Origin: an uncultured Lachnospiraceae bacterium
Lineage (GTDB): Bacteria; Bacillota; Clostridia; Lachnospirales; Lachnospiraceae
Direction of reading: 5' to 3'
Assembly: GCA_945919075.1 (NCBI GenBank)
Contig: CAMEIX010000024.1
Location: 1 to 43,817 of the forward strand
DNA length: 43,817 nt
The notes under the pieces are model-generated. The model did no database searches, was not told where the DNA came from, and worked only from the letters and a program-made list of their open reading frames with translations. The first letter of the stretch is position 1. Each line of letters opens with the position of its first letter. A program made the translations under genes and the position numbers. Of this stretch, positions 32,304 through 41,889 are shown one piece after another.

Positions 32304-35300
32304 ATGATGAAAAATCAGAAAAAGTTATTTCGGGCTAAAAGAATTCTCGCAATGCTTTTAGCTGCTGTCATGGTTTTTACTGCTATGCCCGCCACGACAG
32401 TAAACGCGTCTGAAGTAACTCCGGTAGTCACGGATGTTACAACAGACACAACGATTCCCGCAACCGGTGATGTGACAGACAATGAAACAGAACCGATTAC
32501 AGAGAATCCGGCGCTTGTTTCAGAATCAGAGGAAAACACGCCTGACTTGAAAACAGAAATCAAGGTAGATTTGACCGTTGATGAAACAACAGCCGTTTTT
32601 AATGGCACATCGGTATTTACAAGCCAGGACTTCCTTATTACACTCATAAATGGTATTCACGTATATGTGGATGGAGTGGAAAATGTTAATGCCCTGAATG
32701 CACTTCGCACTTCCTGGAAACAGTTGACGGAAGAAGGTGAGGTGGCATTAGAAGGTGCCCCTGTCAATGCAGGTACCTATTATCTGGATATCACGCTGGA
32801 AGCCAAAGAGGGCTGCTACAGTGCTGCCAAGCAAAGAGTAACCTTAACGATTACAAAAGCCCCTCTTACTGCCAAAGCCACAGTAGCCCAGGTTATGCCC
32901 GGAACCAAAGCCGGTGATGTATCCGTTTCCAATATATCTGCATATTGTGAGCAAACAGATAAGACCTTCACCTATACTCCGGACGATGCCGCAACAGAAG
33001 AAGTTGACGAGTCAGAAGAATCACAGTTGTCCTACAGTGTGAAGATTAAAGACGCGATTACCGGTGAAGTTCTGGATGATGATTCACCTCTTGTGAAAGG
33101 TTCTGATTATGTTGTGGAACTGACACTTGCCTTTACAGACAAGGTTGACGCAAAGGACAAGGGAAATTATGAACTTCTGCCCGCTTCTTTTGACATTACC
33201 ATGAGTGGATTGGTTTCTACTGCAATGGAATTAAAATTCACAGATACATGGTCTGAAGGATACGCAAAAACATATGATGGAAATGCAGTATCCCTTGTCA
33301 AAGATACCGATTATACCGTTAAGGTTGTAAGAACGGACAATAGTGAAGAAGTTTTGAATCCTGAACTTAAAGAATATTGGACGGATGACAATGACAACTT
33401 GTTAGAAGCAGCTCCGACAAAGGCCGGAACCTATTATTTTGTTGTCAGCTATGAGTCAAAAGACAATATACTTTCAGGATGTAAAAATAAATTAAAAGTA
33501 GTGATCAATCCTGCCGAATTAAGCATAAAGCCAACTGTAAAGGCGGATAGCAAATTCTATCCGGGTACTAAGGTATACGAGGTATTAGAACAGACAGACT
33601 ATCTGGTTTACGATGCAAATGGTAAAGACATCACCAATAGCATTGATAAGAACACCTTCTGGGGTGCTTATGACGAAGATGGAGTGTCCTATCCTTTTGT
33701 ACCTTTATTTACCATGCATGAAGTGATTGCACCGGAAAGTGAGACCTTAGGATCCGTTTCCTACAGAAAATTAAGTAATAATGACACATTGGAAGCAGGA
33801 AAAAGCTACTGCGTAAGTTTTTCCGGTTATTTAGGCATTTACTATCTGGATGGTGAGCTTATTGAGGATGATATCCCTGTTAATGAAATTTTAGGAAATG
33901 GCAACTACAAAGTAGATACATCTTCTGCAAAACTGTTAGAGAATGCTGTTGCAATTAACTTAGCAGAAGGTACCGAGGCAACCATCGATGTAAGTGGCAT
34001 TTTCGTGGATGATGCAGGTGCAGACTACGAAAATCCGATTACCAAAACATACGACACAGGTGCGCTCTATAAAAAGGCCACCGATTATCAAAAAGCCGTT
34101 GTAAAAGTTTCCGTAAACAATGAGGAAACGACTCTTGCAAAGGATGCGGACGACAGTCTTACGTATACATGGTTTTCTCAAACCGGTGAAACAGACGGAA
34201 AGCCTGTTTGGAGTAACATAGATTCTTTGCCGGTAAATGCCGGAAATTACAGATTGGTAGTTTCCTATAAAGACAGCAATAATGTTTATTATGCAGAACC
34301 GACAGAGGTATTTTACAAAATTGAAAAACAAAAAGTAAGAATCATTCCTGCCGCAGATGGAAAAGAGTATACTGCATGGGCAGGCGATACGGTTTCGAAC
34401 TTCCTTAACCGGACAAAACCGGATTACGAAATCGTAACGATTAAAACGGATGATACGAATGGTGATAAGCTTAATCTGAAGGAAGACGAATACTCCCTTT
34501 CCTTACAGTTAGAAAGAAAAGTGAATGATACCTGGTCTGCTATGACGGGTTCTGATACTTTTGAAATGGAAGGTACATACAGGCTTACAGGTAAACTGCA
34601 GGCGGCTAATTACTACACCAATGAAACCGTTATTATTCCGGAAATTATCGTTCAAAAAATGGGTACCACTGAATTGGAAGTTAAAGTTGACGCATCTACT
34701 ACTTCCAAAATGTATGATGGTGAAGCATTTGATACTTCAAATGCCCTCGAAAATGGACTGATTACCATTGTAACAAAAGAAGAGGAACCGGTATCGGTAG
34801 ATGCCGCTTCGCTTGAACTTGTATATAACTGGCGTAACAGCGCAGGTACCGTTGTCGATGCACCTGTAAATGCCGGGACATATTATTACTACGTCAGCTT
34901 CCCTGGAAATGAAACCTACAAAGCTTTTGAGGAAGTAAAGGTTGCAACGTTTACAATCAGCAAGAGACCTTTAATCATTGAGCCGGTTGTGAAAGAGAAC
35001 ATTGTTGCAGGACCGATGGTTCCTGCGGATACACAGAATATTACTGATATTGGTGACCTTTTTAGCTTATTTGTTAAATATAATCAGACAAAATTTAATG
35101 GCGTAGTTGAGAAAGATAAAGCTGCATTTAACTACCAGAAATATTATGATGAAAAGCTGGAAATTGAGCATGATGGCTGGCCTGCATTCACTTATAATGT
35201 TACTTGGTTAAATGAAAACATATCCTTTTATACAGGCATATTCTTTTTTGTATCGGATAAAAATGGCCGCTCTCTTGATTATGATGACATATTAAAAGGC

Positions 35301-38207
35301 GAAACCGAATATGATGTAATGGTAAATACCGATTATGCTATGAACTTTCTGGCTGAGCCTTATAAGCAAAATTATATCATAATCCCGAAAAAGAAAAGCT
35401 TTACCACGGTTCGTGGCAATTCTACGATAATAGCTTCTGTTGCAATTAAAGATACCATCAATAAAATGCAGCATACCATAACTGCAAAAGAAGCCATTCC
35501 TTATTCTTATGATGTAACAAATATTGAAACCGGTGAAGAATTAAGTGGCAATTTTGTTACGATTAGCATAAGTATTCCTTCGGAATATACGGCTATACCG
35601 AATACCGCGCTTTTTGAAAACAGCATCAAAAAAGCAGGCGGATTTAATATCGGATATACTAACGGCACAATTTCAGCAGTCTTTGATGTATCTGCAAGCC
35701 AGAAAACAGAGTTTGATATTCGCTGGGAAGTAGGATACACAGAGCACTTCATCCTTGATTTTAAAGCTGCAACACTGTTAACGGATCTGAGAAATGCAGT
35801 GGCACCCAAATCTCTTGCGTTTAACGGTCCTTCCACGAAAATGGTGGTCGGTGAAACACAGCAGCTTGATGTAAAACTCACAAAGGTACAGGCAAGTGAC
35901 ACCATCCGCCTAATCTATAGCGTAGACAACAAGGAAATTCTTCATGTAGATGAAAACGGACTGGTAGTGGCGTTGAAAAAAGGTAGCGCAACCGTGACCG
36001 TTTCACCCGCGCATTTGGTAGACAACAAGCTGGTGCCGATTGAAGGTGCCAAAACAGCCACGGTAAAAATTACCGTAAATGATGTGTCCGCTCCGAAAAT
36101 CAATAAAGTAACTGCAATTGATACCAAAATTATGCTGGAATATACGAGCGCAAAGAACGGCTCCCGTCATGAGATTTATGTACTGGAAGGAAAGAAAACG
36201 GCAAATGACTTTGAGGCAGCCATTTCTTCCATGAAGAATTACAAGTGGCAGGGTATCTTTGCCATTGCTCCGAAATATGTTTATGATAATGATGGTACCT
36301 GGTATTTAGATGATTTGGAAGCCAATACTGCTTACACGGTATATGTTCGAAATGTCACCCTGGAATCTACATTGGATGACGGCTGCAAAATTACCCAATC
36401 CCATGCAGGTGCGGTAAAGAACTTTACCACCACAAAGCAGATGGCAGATGGAATCCGCTTATCTTTTGCTGATGAAAATGCGGTTTACAATGAGAGATAC
36501 CATATTTCTTCTCTGACAATACCGCTATTAAAAGGAAGTACTTCTGTATCCGTAAAAGGACTCTTCCTCGACAATGAAGATAACGAATCCTGGGAAACTC
36601 TGCCTCTTTCCAAAGCTTTGCAGAGTAAATATGCAAATCCGAAGCTTATATATGAAATCTATGCCATGAAAGAAAGCTATGAAGGACCGGAAGGTTATAT
36701 TACCGGTACTTTTGAACCTACCAGCGGAAAGTATATATACATATATACTACCAAGCAGGCCTCCATTGACAAAAATGGCAAAATAAAGGTAACGAGTGCC
36801 GGTGATTATATCATCTCTGTATCCGACGAATATGAATACAATTGGTCCTCCGGCATATTACATGTTACAGCTTCTGCTGACAGCATTACCGGAAAGAAGG
36901 TTAAGCTTAAGGTAGGTCAGAGCATGTCCCTGTATGATATGGTTATTTACAAGGAAGGCAAGAAAGTAATAACCGGTTCCTTTGATAAGGAAATTGTGGT
37001 AGACGAAGCACTGCTTGCAGCCTTTGAGAACAGTACCTGTTTCCGATTGGACGGTACCACAGTTACTGCCACGAAACCCGGAACACTAAGTTTCTCTGTA
37101 AAAGATGCAACCATAAATGGTGCGACCGCAACCGTAACGATATCTGCAACCGCCATGGACGCTGTTAAAAATCTGAAGACAAATGCGATAACGGATCAGT
37201 ATTTTGACTTAGAATTTACACATTCCGGTGATGCAGAAGGCTTCCATATTACGGTGACAAATGCAAGTGGTACAGTCATTAGAGATATCTATGCAGCAGA
37301 AAAAAGCCTGTATAATCAAACAACCGGAAAATACGGCTACAGAATTGGCGGACTGACCGCTAAATCCAAATACAATGTATCCGTAACAGCAGTTTTTGAG
37401 GATTCAGAATCAAAGGCAACGAAGAAATCCGTTACCACGACCAAGACACCGATCAGTTATGTAAGATTAGACAAGGAGTCATACGGTGGCGTAGAAATTA
37501 CTTTACCCAATATCAATACTCCTATTACCAGCGCATCTTTGGTATCCGGTAATACTTATACCTTACTTGCAGCCGGTGATTTGGTAAACTATGGTGCTGT
37601 TTACGCAGAAACAGACTCCCTGACATGGACCAGCAGCAATAAAAAGGTGGCAACCGTTAAAGCAACTAAGGGCTCTGTATTTGCAACCCTTCAGGCTTTG
37701 AAAGCCGGAACCACTACCATTGAAGTGAAATCCAAGATAACCAATGCAGTCATCGCAAGATATGTAATTGAAGTGAAAGCAGTCGGAAATGCTTATGATT
37801 ACTATGGCGATAATGAAGATATTGAGAAAAACCAGGCAGGAGCTTCAGATGATAATGCATTGATGCTTAGTTTGAGCTACGGATTACCTGTTTCCACAAA
37901 CGCAGGTGAATATAAGTGGCTTAAGTTTACAGCGACCTCCGATGGTTACTATACTTTCTATTCCGAAGGAGACTATGACTCTAAAGCCTGGTTCTTCCGG
38001 GATATGAGTATCGGAAATAATGCGGATATAGATACGTTAAATAGTATTTCTGCCTCATCCGGGTATGGGTATGATGATGATGGTGGTGAAGATCGCAATT
38101 TCTCAAAGACAATATCTCTTACGGCAGGCGAGACTGTTTATATTGCGGTCGGATACTATAGTTTAAATTCTTCAATGTCAACTACAGTATATGTAAGAGC
38201 TAATTAG
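32304..38207 (+). CDS. Large secreted multi-domain surface protein (MBG-like, Big2-like, FN3-like and PPC-like domains)
   Basis: 1,967 aa from the ATG at 32304 (or 32307), directly after AAGGAGGA; the longer frame to 32259 has no ribosome site. A Sec signal (KRILAMLLAAVMVFTAMPA, cut after VNA) starts the protein. An acidic Thr/Glu-rich linker is followed by repeated MBG-like units marked by KTYDGNA, YDGEAFD and AGTYYFVVSYE-type strands. Big2-like modules come next (SKMVVGETQQLDV near 1190; LTWTSSNKKVATVKA near 1790) with FN3-like segments between them (ENTAYTVYVRNV, KSKYNVSVTAV). A PPC-like beta domain ends the protein (KWLKFTATSDGYYTFYS; LTAGETVYIAVGYY). No LPxTG, membrane anchor, SLH or choline-binding repeat is seen. 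Likely an adhesin or matrix protein. Confidence 0.88.
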   Translation: MMKNQKKLFRAKRILAMLLAAVMVFTAMPATTVNASEVTPVVTDVTTDTTIPATGDVTDNETEPITENPALVSESEENTPDLKTEIKVDLTVDETTAVFNGTSVFTSQDFLITLINGIHVYVDGVENVNALNALRTSWKQLTEEGEVALEGAPVNAGTYYLDITLEAKEGCYSAAKQRVTLTITKAPLTAKATVAQVMPGTKAGDVSVSNISAYCEQTDKTFTYTPDDAATEEVDESEESQLSYSVKIKDAITGEVLDDDSPLVKGSDYVVELTLAFTDKVDAKDKGNYELLPASFDITMSGLVSTAMELKFTDTWSEGYAKTYDGNAVSLVKDTDYTVKVVRTDNSEEVLNPELKEYWTDDNDNLLEAAPTKAGTYYFVVSYESKDNILSGCKNKLKVVINPAELSIKPTVKADSKFYPGTKVYEVLEQTDYLVYDANGKDITNSIDKNTFWGAYDEDGVSYPFVPLFTMHEVIAPESETLGSVSYRKLSNNDTLEAGKSYCVSFSGYLGIYYLDGELIEDDIPVNEILGNGNYKVDTSSAKLLENAVAINLAEGTEATIDVSGIFVDDAGADYENPITKTYDTGALYKKATDYQKAVVKVSVNNEETTLAKDADDSLTYTWFSQTGETDGKPVWSNIDSLPVNAGNYRLVVSYKDSNNVYYAEPTEVFYKIEKQKVRIIPAADGKEYTAWAGDTVSNFLNRTKPDYEIVTIKTDDTNGDKLNLKEDEYSLSLQLERKVNDTWSAMTGSDTFEMEGTYRLTGKLQAANYYTNETVIIPEIIVQKMGTTELEVKVDASTTSKMYDGEAFDTSNALENGLITIVTKEEEPVSVDAASLELVYNWRNSAGTVVDAPVNAGTYYYYVSFPGNETYKAFEEVKVATFTISKRPLIIEPVVKENIVAGPMVPADTQNITDIGDLFSLFVKYNQTKFNGVVEKDKAAFNYQKYYDEKLEIEHDGWPAFTYNVTWLNENISFYTGIFFFVSDKNGRSLDYDDILKGETEYDVMVNTDYAMNFLAEPYKQNYIIIPKKKSFTTVRGNSTIIASVAIKDTINKMQHTITAKEAIPYSYDVTNIETGEELSGNFVTISISIPSEYTAIPNTALFENSIKKAGGFNIGYTNGTISAVFDVSASQKTEFDIRWEVGYTEHFILDFKAATLLTDLRNAVAPKSLAFNGPSTKMVVGETQQLDVKLTKVQASDTIRLIYSVDNKEILHVDENGLVVALKKGSATVTVSPAHLVDNKLVPIEGAKTATVKITVNDVSAPKINKVTAIDTKIMLEYTSAKNGSRHEIYVLEGKKTANDFEAAISSMKNYKWQGIFAIAPKYVYDNDGTWYLDDLEANTAYTVYVRNVTLESTLDDGCKITQSHAGAVKNFTTTKQMADGIRLSFADENAVYNERYHISSLTIPLLKGSTSVSVKGLFLDNEDNESWETLPLSKALQSKYANPKLIYEIYAMKESYEGPEGYITGTFEPTSGKYIYIYTTKQASIDKNGKIKVTSAGDYIISVSDEYEYNWSSGILHVTASADSITGKKVKLKVGQSMSLYDMVIYKEGKKVITGSFDKEIVVDEALLAAFENSTCFRLDGTTVTATKPGTLSFSVKDATINGATATVTISATAMDAVKNLKTNAITDQYFDLEFTHSGDAEGFHITVTNASGTVIRDIYAAEKSLYNQTTGKYGYRIGGLTAKSKYNVSVTAVFEDSESKATKKSVTTTKTPISYVRLDKESYGGVEITLPNINTPITSASLVSGNTYTLLAAGDLVNYGAVYAETDSLTWTSSNKKVATVKATKGSVFATLQALKAGTTTIEVKSKITNAVIARYVIEVKAVGNAYDYYGDNEDIEKNQAGASDDNALMLSLSYGLPVSTNAGEYKWLKFTATSDGYYTFYSEGDYDSKAWFFRDMSIGNNADIDTLNSISASSGYGYDDDGGEDRNFSKTISLTAGETVYIAVGYYSLNSSMSTTVYVRAN

Positions 38208-38234
38208 AAATTTTTGTAAAATTTAATTAAAATC

Positions 38235-38270
38235 TGACACCCCGGGGATGGCCCCGGGGTGTCATTTTGT
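38235..38270 (+). terminator. Strong terminator of the surface-protein gene
   Basis: TGACACCCCGGGG and CCCCGGGGTGTCA form a perfect 13-bp stem with an ATGG loop, followed by TTTTGT, 28 bases after the stop codon. Confidence 0.9.
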
Positions 38271-38333
38271 GTGTGGTATCAAGGTCGGAATTGAGCATTT
38301 ATTGTTTCTTTTCCCATGATTACGCACCGTATT

Positions 38334-39704
38334 TTATCTCACAAGTTCTTTTCCAACTGAATTATCATAAATAAACTGATAATACGGAATACGTTGTATG
38401 CCGTCAGCCTCTTCTGTCATATCTTTTGTAAGAAGTATCTTCTTATAATCATCTGGAAGTTCATTCAAATTTACCACTCTTATGCAATTATTTGATACTG
38501 AAATTTCTATTCCATAACCCTCGTTTGAAACATAATCAATCTCTGTTCCTGTATCACTTCGATACTCAAACGAGCCTGTTTTGGGAAGCAGACTTCTGAC
38601 ATGGCATTCTACTATACTTCCAAGCAAGTCTTTCGGCAATTCACTGTTTTCTCTGTCCTTTAACACATTTTGTATCAGATCAACATAGAACATTGGATAA
38701 TCAATAGTTAGATTAAATCTCGAAAATAGCTGTGGCTTTGTATGAAGCTCACTCGTATCTTTCAGCAACTTTTCTGTAATATAAGGGTCTGTTGTCAATT
38801 CGTCAGATACATATGTCAATGTTGTAAGCCCACAGCTACATAAGAACTGCATAGTTGTTTTGCAGTCATAACTATTCATAGTTTTATAGTTCTTATAACG
38901 ACCACCTATGATTTCAGAAACACGTTTTTCTTCATCTTCGGTAAGTGAGTCACCAAAGTGATAAGTAATCATGTCCGATAGAAGTTTTGAATTTGAAAAG
39001 TTTTGATAATTTGTATGGTTATGAAGCTTTACAAGAGAGGCATACAGAACGTCCAGAATCATTTCTACATTCAAGTCTTCCGCTGCGTTTCCCATAATAT
39101 ATTCTACTGATTTCCTGTTGGATATAATTGTTTCATCAAGGCAGCCCTGCAAATATTCCTTTGTATTGCTGAAATCCTTATAAAAATCCCTGCTGTTAAA
39201 AAGAAAATCTGCATATGTTTTTTCTGATACTTCTGTAATTCCTTTGAACGCCAACCATTCAGGGTAACTTAAAAAACCTGTTTTGATAAATGCAGCATTA
39301 CCACCACAGGCAATATGGCCCCAGAATTCAAGTGCTTTTGACTGACTCCCAGAAAAGACCACTTTTGTATTCTGGTTATCATACTCACTGAATGCTCCTG
39401 CTATTCTGGCAATATCCTTATCGGGAGTTGGCATATATGTCGCTTCATCTATCAGATAAACAATACTGTCGTTATTAGCTATATTTTTTAATATTCCATT
39501 TACAGTATTACGGCGTTTTTCGTCCGTATCAAATTCTGCTTTCATATCAAGATAAACAGCATTGTCAAGTGCGTCTTCCAACTGGTGCATACACACAGTT
39601 TTACCGCATTTTCTCGGGCCAAGAATGAAACTGATACTGCTTTCCTTGATTGCTTTTTCTACCTCATAATAGAAACTTCTTTTGAAATTATATTTATTCA
39701 TCAT
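38334..39704 (-). CDS. AAA-family ATPase with DUF4143-type C-terminal domain
   Basis: 456 aa. Walker A is GPRKCGKT (29-36), Walker B is VYLIDEATYM and a sensor-like segment is VVFSGSQSKALEF. The C-terminal part has the DUF4143/PD-(D/E)xK-like features of this family (LLGSIVECHVRSLL, FEYRSDTGTEIDYV, GYGIEISVSNN). Such ATPases are abundant in Bacteroidetes and Clostridia; their role is unclear, with proposed links to mobile DNA or toxin-antitoxin-like behaviour. The ribosome site is weak. It stands alone at the start of the accessory region. Confidence 0.87.
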   Translation of the reverse strand: MMNKYNFKRSFYYEVEKAIKESSISFILGPRKCGKTVCMHQLEDALDNAVYLDMKAEFDTDEKRRNTVNGILKNIANNDSIVYLIDEATYMPTPDKDIARIAGAFSEYDNQNTKVVFSGSQSKALEFWGHIACGGNAAFIKTGFLSYPEWLAFKGITEVSEKTYADFLFNSRDFYKDFSNTKEYLQGCLDETIISNRKSVEYIMGNAAEDLNVEMILDVLYASLVKLHNHTNYQNFSNSKLLSDMITYHFGDSLTEDEEKRVSEIIGGRYKNYKTMNSYDCKTTMQFLCSCGLTTLTYVSDELTTDPYITEKLLKDTSELHTKPQLFSRFNLTIDYPMFYVDLIQNVLKDRENSELPKDLLGSIVECHVRSLLPKTGSFEYRSDTGTEIDYVSNEGYGIEISVSNNCIRVVNLNELPDDYKKILLTKDMTEEADGIQRIPYYQFIYDNSVGKELVR

Positions 39705-39737
39705 GGCACACCACTAATCAATCATTCTCTTTCAAAA

Positions 39738-39911
39738 TCAGATAAAAGGTATTTCCTTTTCTTTGGCTATTTCCTCACGTGCCTCGTCTGTCAATTTAAC
39801 AGCTTGTTCAGGCGTTGGATAATAGCCATTAGCTTCGTAGAATTCTTCCTGTGCAGCTTCACAGACTTCTTGAAAAGACCTGCCCGAATACTGCATCTTT
39901 TCATTTTTCAT
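39738..39911 (-). CDS. Small 57-residue acidic protein of unknown function
   Basis: A complete ORF from ATG with AAAGGGAA upstream. The product starts MKNEKMQYSGRSFQEVCEAA, contains YEANGYYPTPEQAVKLTDEA and ends EKEIPFI. Its composition is clearly protein-like (mixed amphipathic helices, few rare residues), so I consider it real. No family recognised. It lies between the AAA ATPase and an unrecognised 316-residue gene and follows a long perfect hairpin. Confidence 0.6.
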   Translation of the reverse strand: MKNEKMQYSGRSFQEVCEAAQEEFYEANGYYPTPEQAVKLTDEAREEIAKEKEIPFI

Positions 39912-39939
39912 AGTCTTTTCCCTTTCTCGTTATTTCTAT

Positions 39940-39975
39940 GTTGAACAATGCACCATTTTGGGTGGGTTGTTCAAC
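39940..39975. repeat. Perfect two-tier inverted repeat
   Basis: GTTGAACAA/TTGTTCAAC outer arms (9 bp) and CACC/GGTG inner arms, with TG and GG opposing each other and an ATTTTG loop. It has no T-run, so termination is unlikely. It could be an operator or an mRNA structure ahead of the 57-residue gene. Confidence 0.6.
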
Positions 39976-40020
39976 TGTACCCGTCCATACTTTTTAGTCT
40001 TTTAGTCTTCGGAAGAAAAA

Positions 40021-40971
40021 TTATCGGTTAATGTAATCATCCCTGTTTATTGTTTTTCTTGGCTTTTGAATGACCGGAGGGAAAGGCTTCCCTGATTTTT
40101 CAAAATCTTTTCTCCACCTTTCTACACAAAACGGTTTGTAATAAGTTTCAGTAAGCACTTTCCCCAGGTGCTCTCCCTGCTCTGGTTTTAAGTCCACTTT
40201 GAATGAATAGCGTTCAGGTTTGTAATCGTACAGAGGAAAACCATAAAGACTATCATCAGGGTTTGGGGTAAAGGTAACTTCCAGATATCGTACACACAAA
40301 TCATCTTCAAAATTATCATGGCGGGAAACAATTTTTACTCCTGCTTTTGCAACCGGCATATCGAAAAGGTATAGAGTGCCATTTTCATATTTGGTAGTAA
40401 ATGAATCCGGATTCGCATTACAGAACTGTGCAAGAGACATCATCATTCTTTTATCCAGTTCAAAAGTGCCGACAAGTGATTTAAAAGTTGTTCCTGTAGC
40501 TTCAAATGTAGCAGGGTCATAAGCATTTTCAACAGCACTTACCAACTTTTCTACTCCGTTAAAATCAAATGGAGTAAAATATTTTTCCTTAAACTGGCTT
40601 ACTGACATAGTTTCCAAGTCATCAATCATCTGAAGGGTTTTTCTACCTTCTGCAATCATGTCAAAATTGCCTTCAAGAGGACAATGAAATTTTTCCATGA
40701 GAATACCTTTTGCGCCCTGATAGTTGCAAAAAGCAGAGTCCCCGGCAAACAGCACACGCTGTTTATTATGTTCCGAATATTTAATTTTGTGTTTGCCACC
40801 TTCAAGAGCGTCATTCATCACCATTTCTTCAATCTTAGGGAGTAAACGGAGAGTGATCTGCTGCTCAACAACAGGCATGGTATTTCTTGCATTGTGGCAG
40901 GCAGTGTAGTATCTCTCTAACTGCTGATGTGCTCCCTGTGTTGCTTCACGGACATCACTGTTTATAAACAT
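40021..40971 (-). CDS. Unrecognised 316-residue protein of the accessory region
   Basis: 316 aa from the ATG at 40971 (MFINSDVREATQ), which has AAAGGA upstream; an in-frame ATG at 40989 would overlap that ribosome site. No signal peptide or transmembrane segment. The N-terminal third is helical (QLERYYTACHNARN, LLPKIEEMVMNDAL); the rest is mixed alpha/beta with many Phe and Tyr residues and a basic C-terminus (RKTINRDDYINR). Asp/His/Arg motifs such as SRHDNFEDDL and CVERWRKDFEKSGK might be functional. I recognise no family. It sits among mobile-element remnants and may be phage- or plasmid-derived. Confidence 0.7.
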   Translation of the reverse strand: MFINSDVREATQGAHQQLERYYTACHNARNTMPVVEQQITLRLLPKIEEMVMNDALEGGKHKIKYSEHNKQRVLFAGDSAFCNYQGAKGILMEKFHCPLEGNFDMIAEGRKTLQMIDDLETMSVSQFKEKYFTPFDFNGVEKLVSAVENAYDPATFEATGTTFKSLVGTFELDKRMMMSLAQFCNANPDSFTTKYENGTLYLFDMPVAKAGVKIVSRHDNFEDDLCVRYLEVTFTPNPDDSLYGFPLYDYKPERYSFKVDLKPEQGEHLGKVLTETYYKPFCVERWRKDFEKSGKPFPPVIQKPRKTINRDDYINR

Positions 40972-41038
40972 TTTTTCATTTCCTTTCACAAACGTTTTCT
41001 TTTATTGTAATACAGCAGTAAAAAACTTTGCAACTTCT

Positions 41039-41706
41039 TTACGAACTTTTCTCCCAGACACTTCCGATAAGACCATAAACATCATCAATGGAATACCCTT
41101 CTGCCTCCTTACCAGAAGCACCACAATGATATGCCTGTTCTGTCGGCAAGCCATAATTCAAAACAATAAATCTATCATGGCAATCTGCGTTCGGTTTAAT
41201 TCTGAGTGGTGGATATTCTTGCATAAAATCGTTTACAACCGCTGTCGTCAAAAAACCTCTTTTTCCATGACCATTTTCTGCAAACAAAACAACTTCTACA
41301 CCAGCTTGCTTCTGCGATAAAAGCTGTAAGGTCTTTGTATTCACATAATCATCCACTACATAAATACTCTTTTTTGCCTGCTGATATATATCTATGTATG
41401 CTGCATCAGCCTCAAACTTCTGTCCTTTATAAATAACAAAATTTTTGAAATCCTTATTTGAGACAAAATTTTCATTAAGTGTGTCTATGCTCTTTTGAAT
41501 AACTTGAATATCTTGTTCTGTTTTCTTCTGTCTATCAGCCATATTTGACATTTGTACAGAAATTTCTGATACTCTCGCACTTACAAGATGCATCTCTGAC
41601 TGTGTAACGAACTGCTGGTAATGTGAAGCCCTCTTTTATTTCCATTTTCGTTTAAAGTCGCAATTTGCGACTTTAAAAAATCTTCAATTTCACACTTACT
41701 ATACAT
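41039..41706 (-). pseudogene. Broken ORF6N-type phage antirepressor-like gene
   Basis: The ORF at 41039-41593 (184 aa) matches the C-terminal half of ORF6N proteins: a coiled coil, then a PLD-like domain (FEADAAYIDIYQQAKKSIYV and CHDRFIVLNYG). Just upstream the same frame reads HYQQFVTQSEM, typical of the ORF6N linker, but is closed by a stop. In another frame 41706 down reads MYSKCEIEDFLKSQIATLNE, the conserved ORF6N core. So the middle of the N-terminal domain has been deleted and the join shifts frame. The DNA-binding function is almost certainly lost; the C-terminal part could still be made from the ATG at 41593. Confidence 0.7.
41651..41677. repeat. 27-bp palindrome inside the ORF6N remnant
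   Basis: TTTAAAGTCGCAA and TTGCGACTTTAAA are exact reverse complements around one base. On the minus strand it encodes part of LKSQIATL. Such a perfect site within coding sequence could be a binding site for the protein's own DNA-binding domain. Confidence 0.75.
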
Positions 41707-41889
41707 ATCCCTCATATAGCAATGTTCTATTTGCACTTTTCATAACCTCCATTTTTCAACATAGCGTAATATATAACATCCATCCTATCAATTCAATCCG
41801 TCTTAAGTGTTCACTTTTGATAGCAAACAGACACTCTCAACATGGCTCGATTGTTCCGATTTGATGTCATGTATCAGACTACCAATTTA
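41707..41889. other. Gap between two broken genes
   Basis: 183 bases. A GGAGG-preceded ATG near 41740 (minus strand) opens only a 14-codon frame; otherwise no gene, repeat or terminator is visible. Confidence 0.3.
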
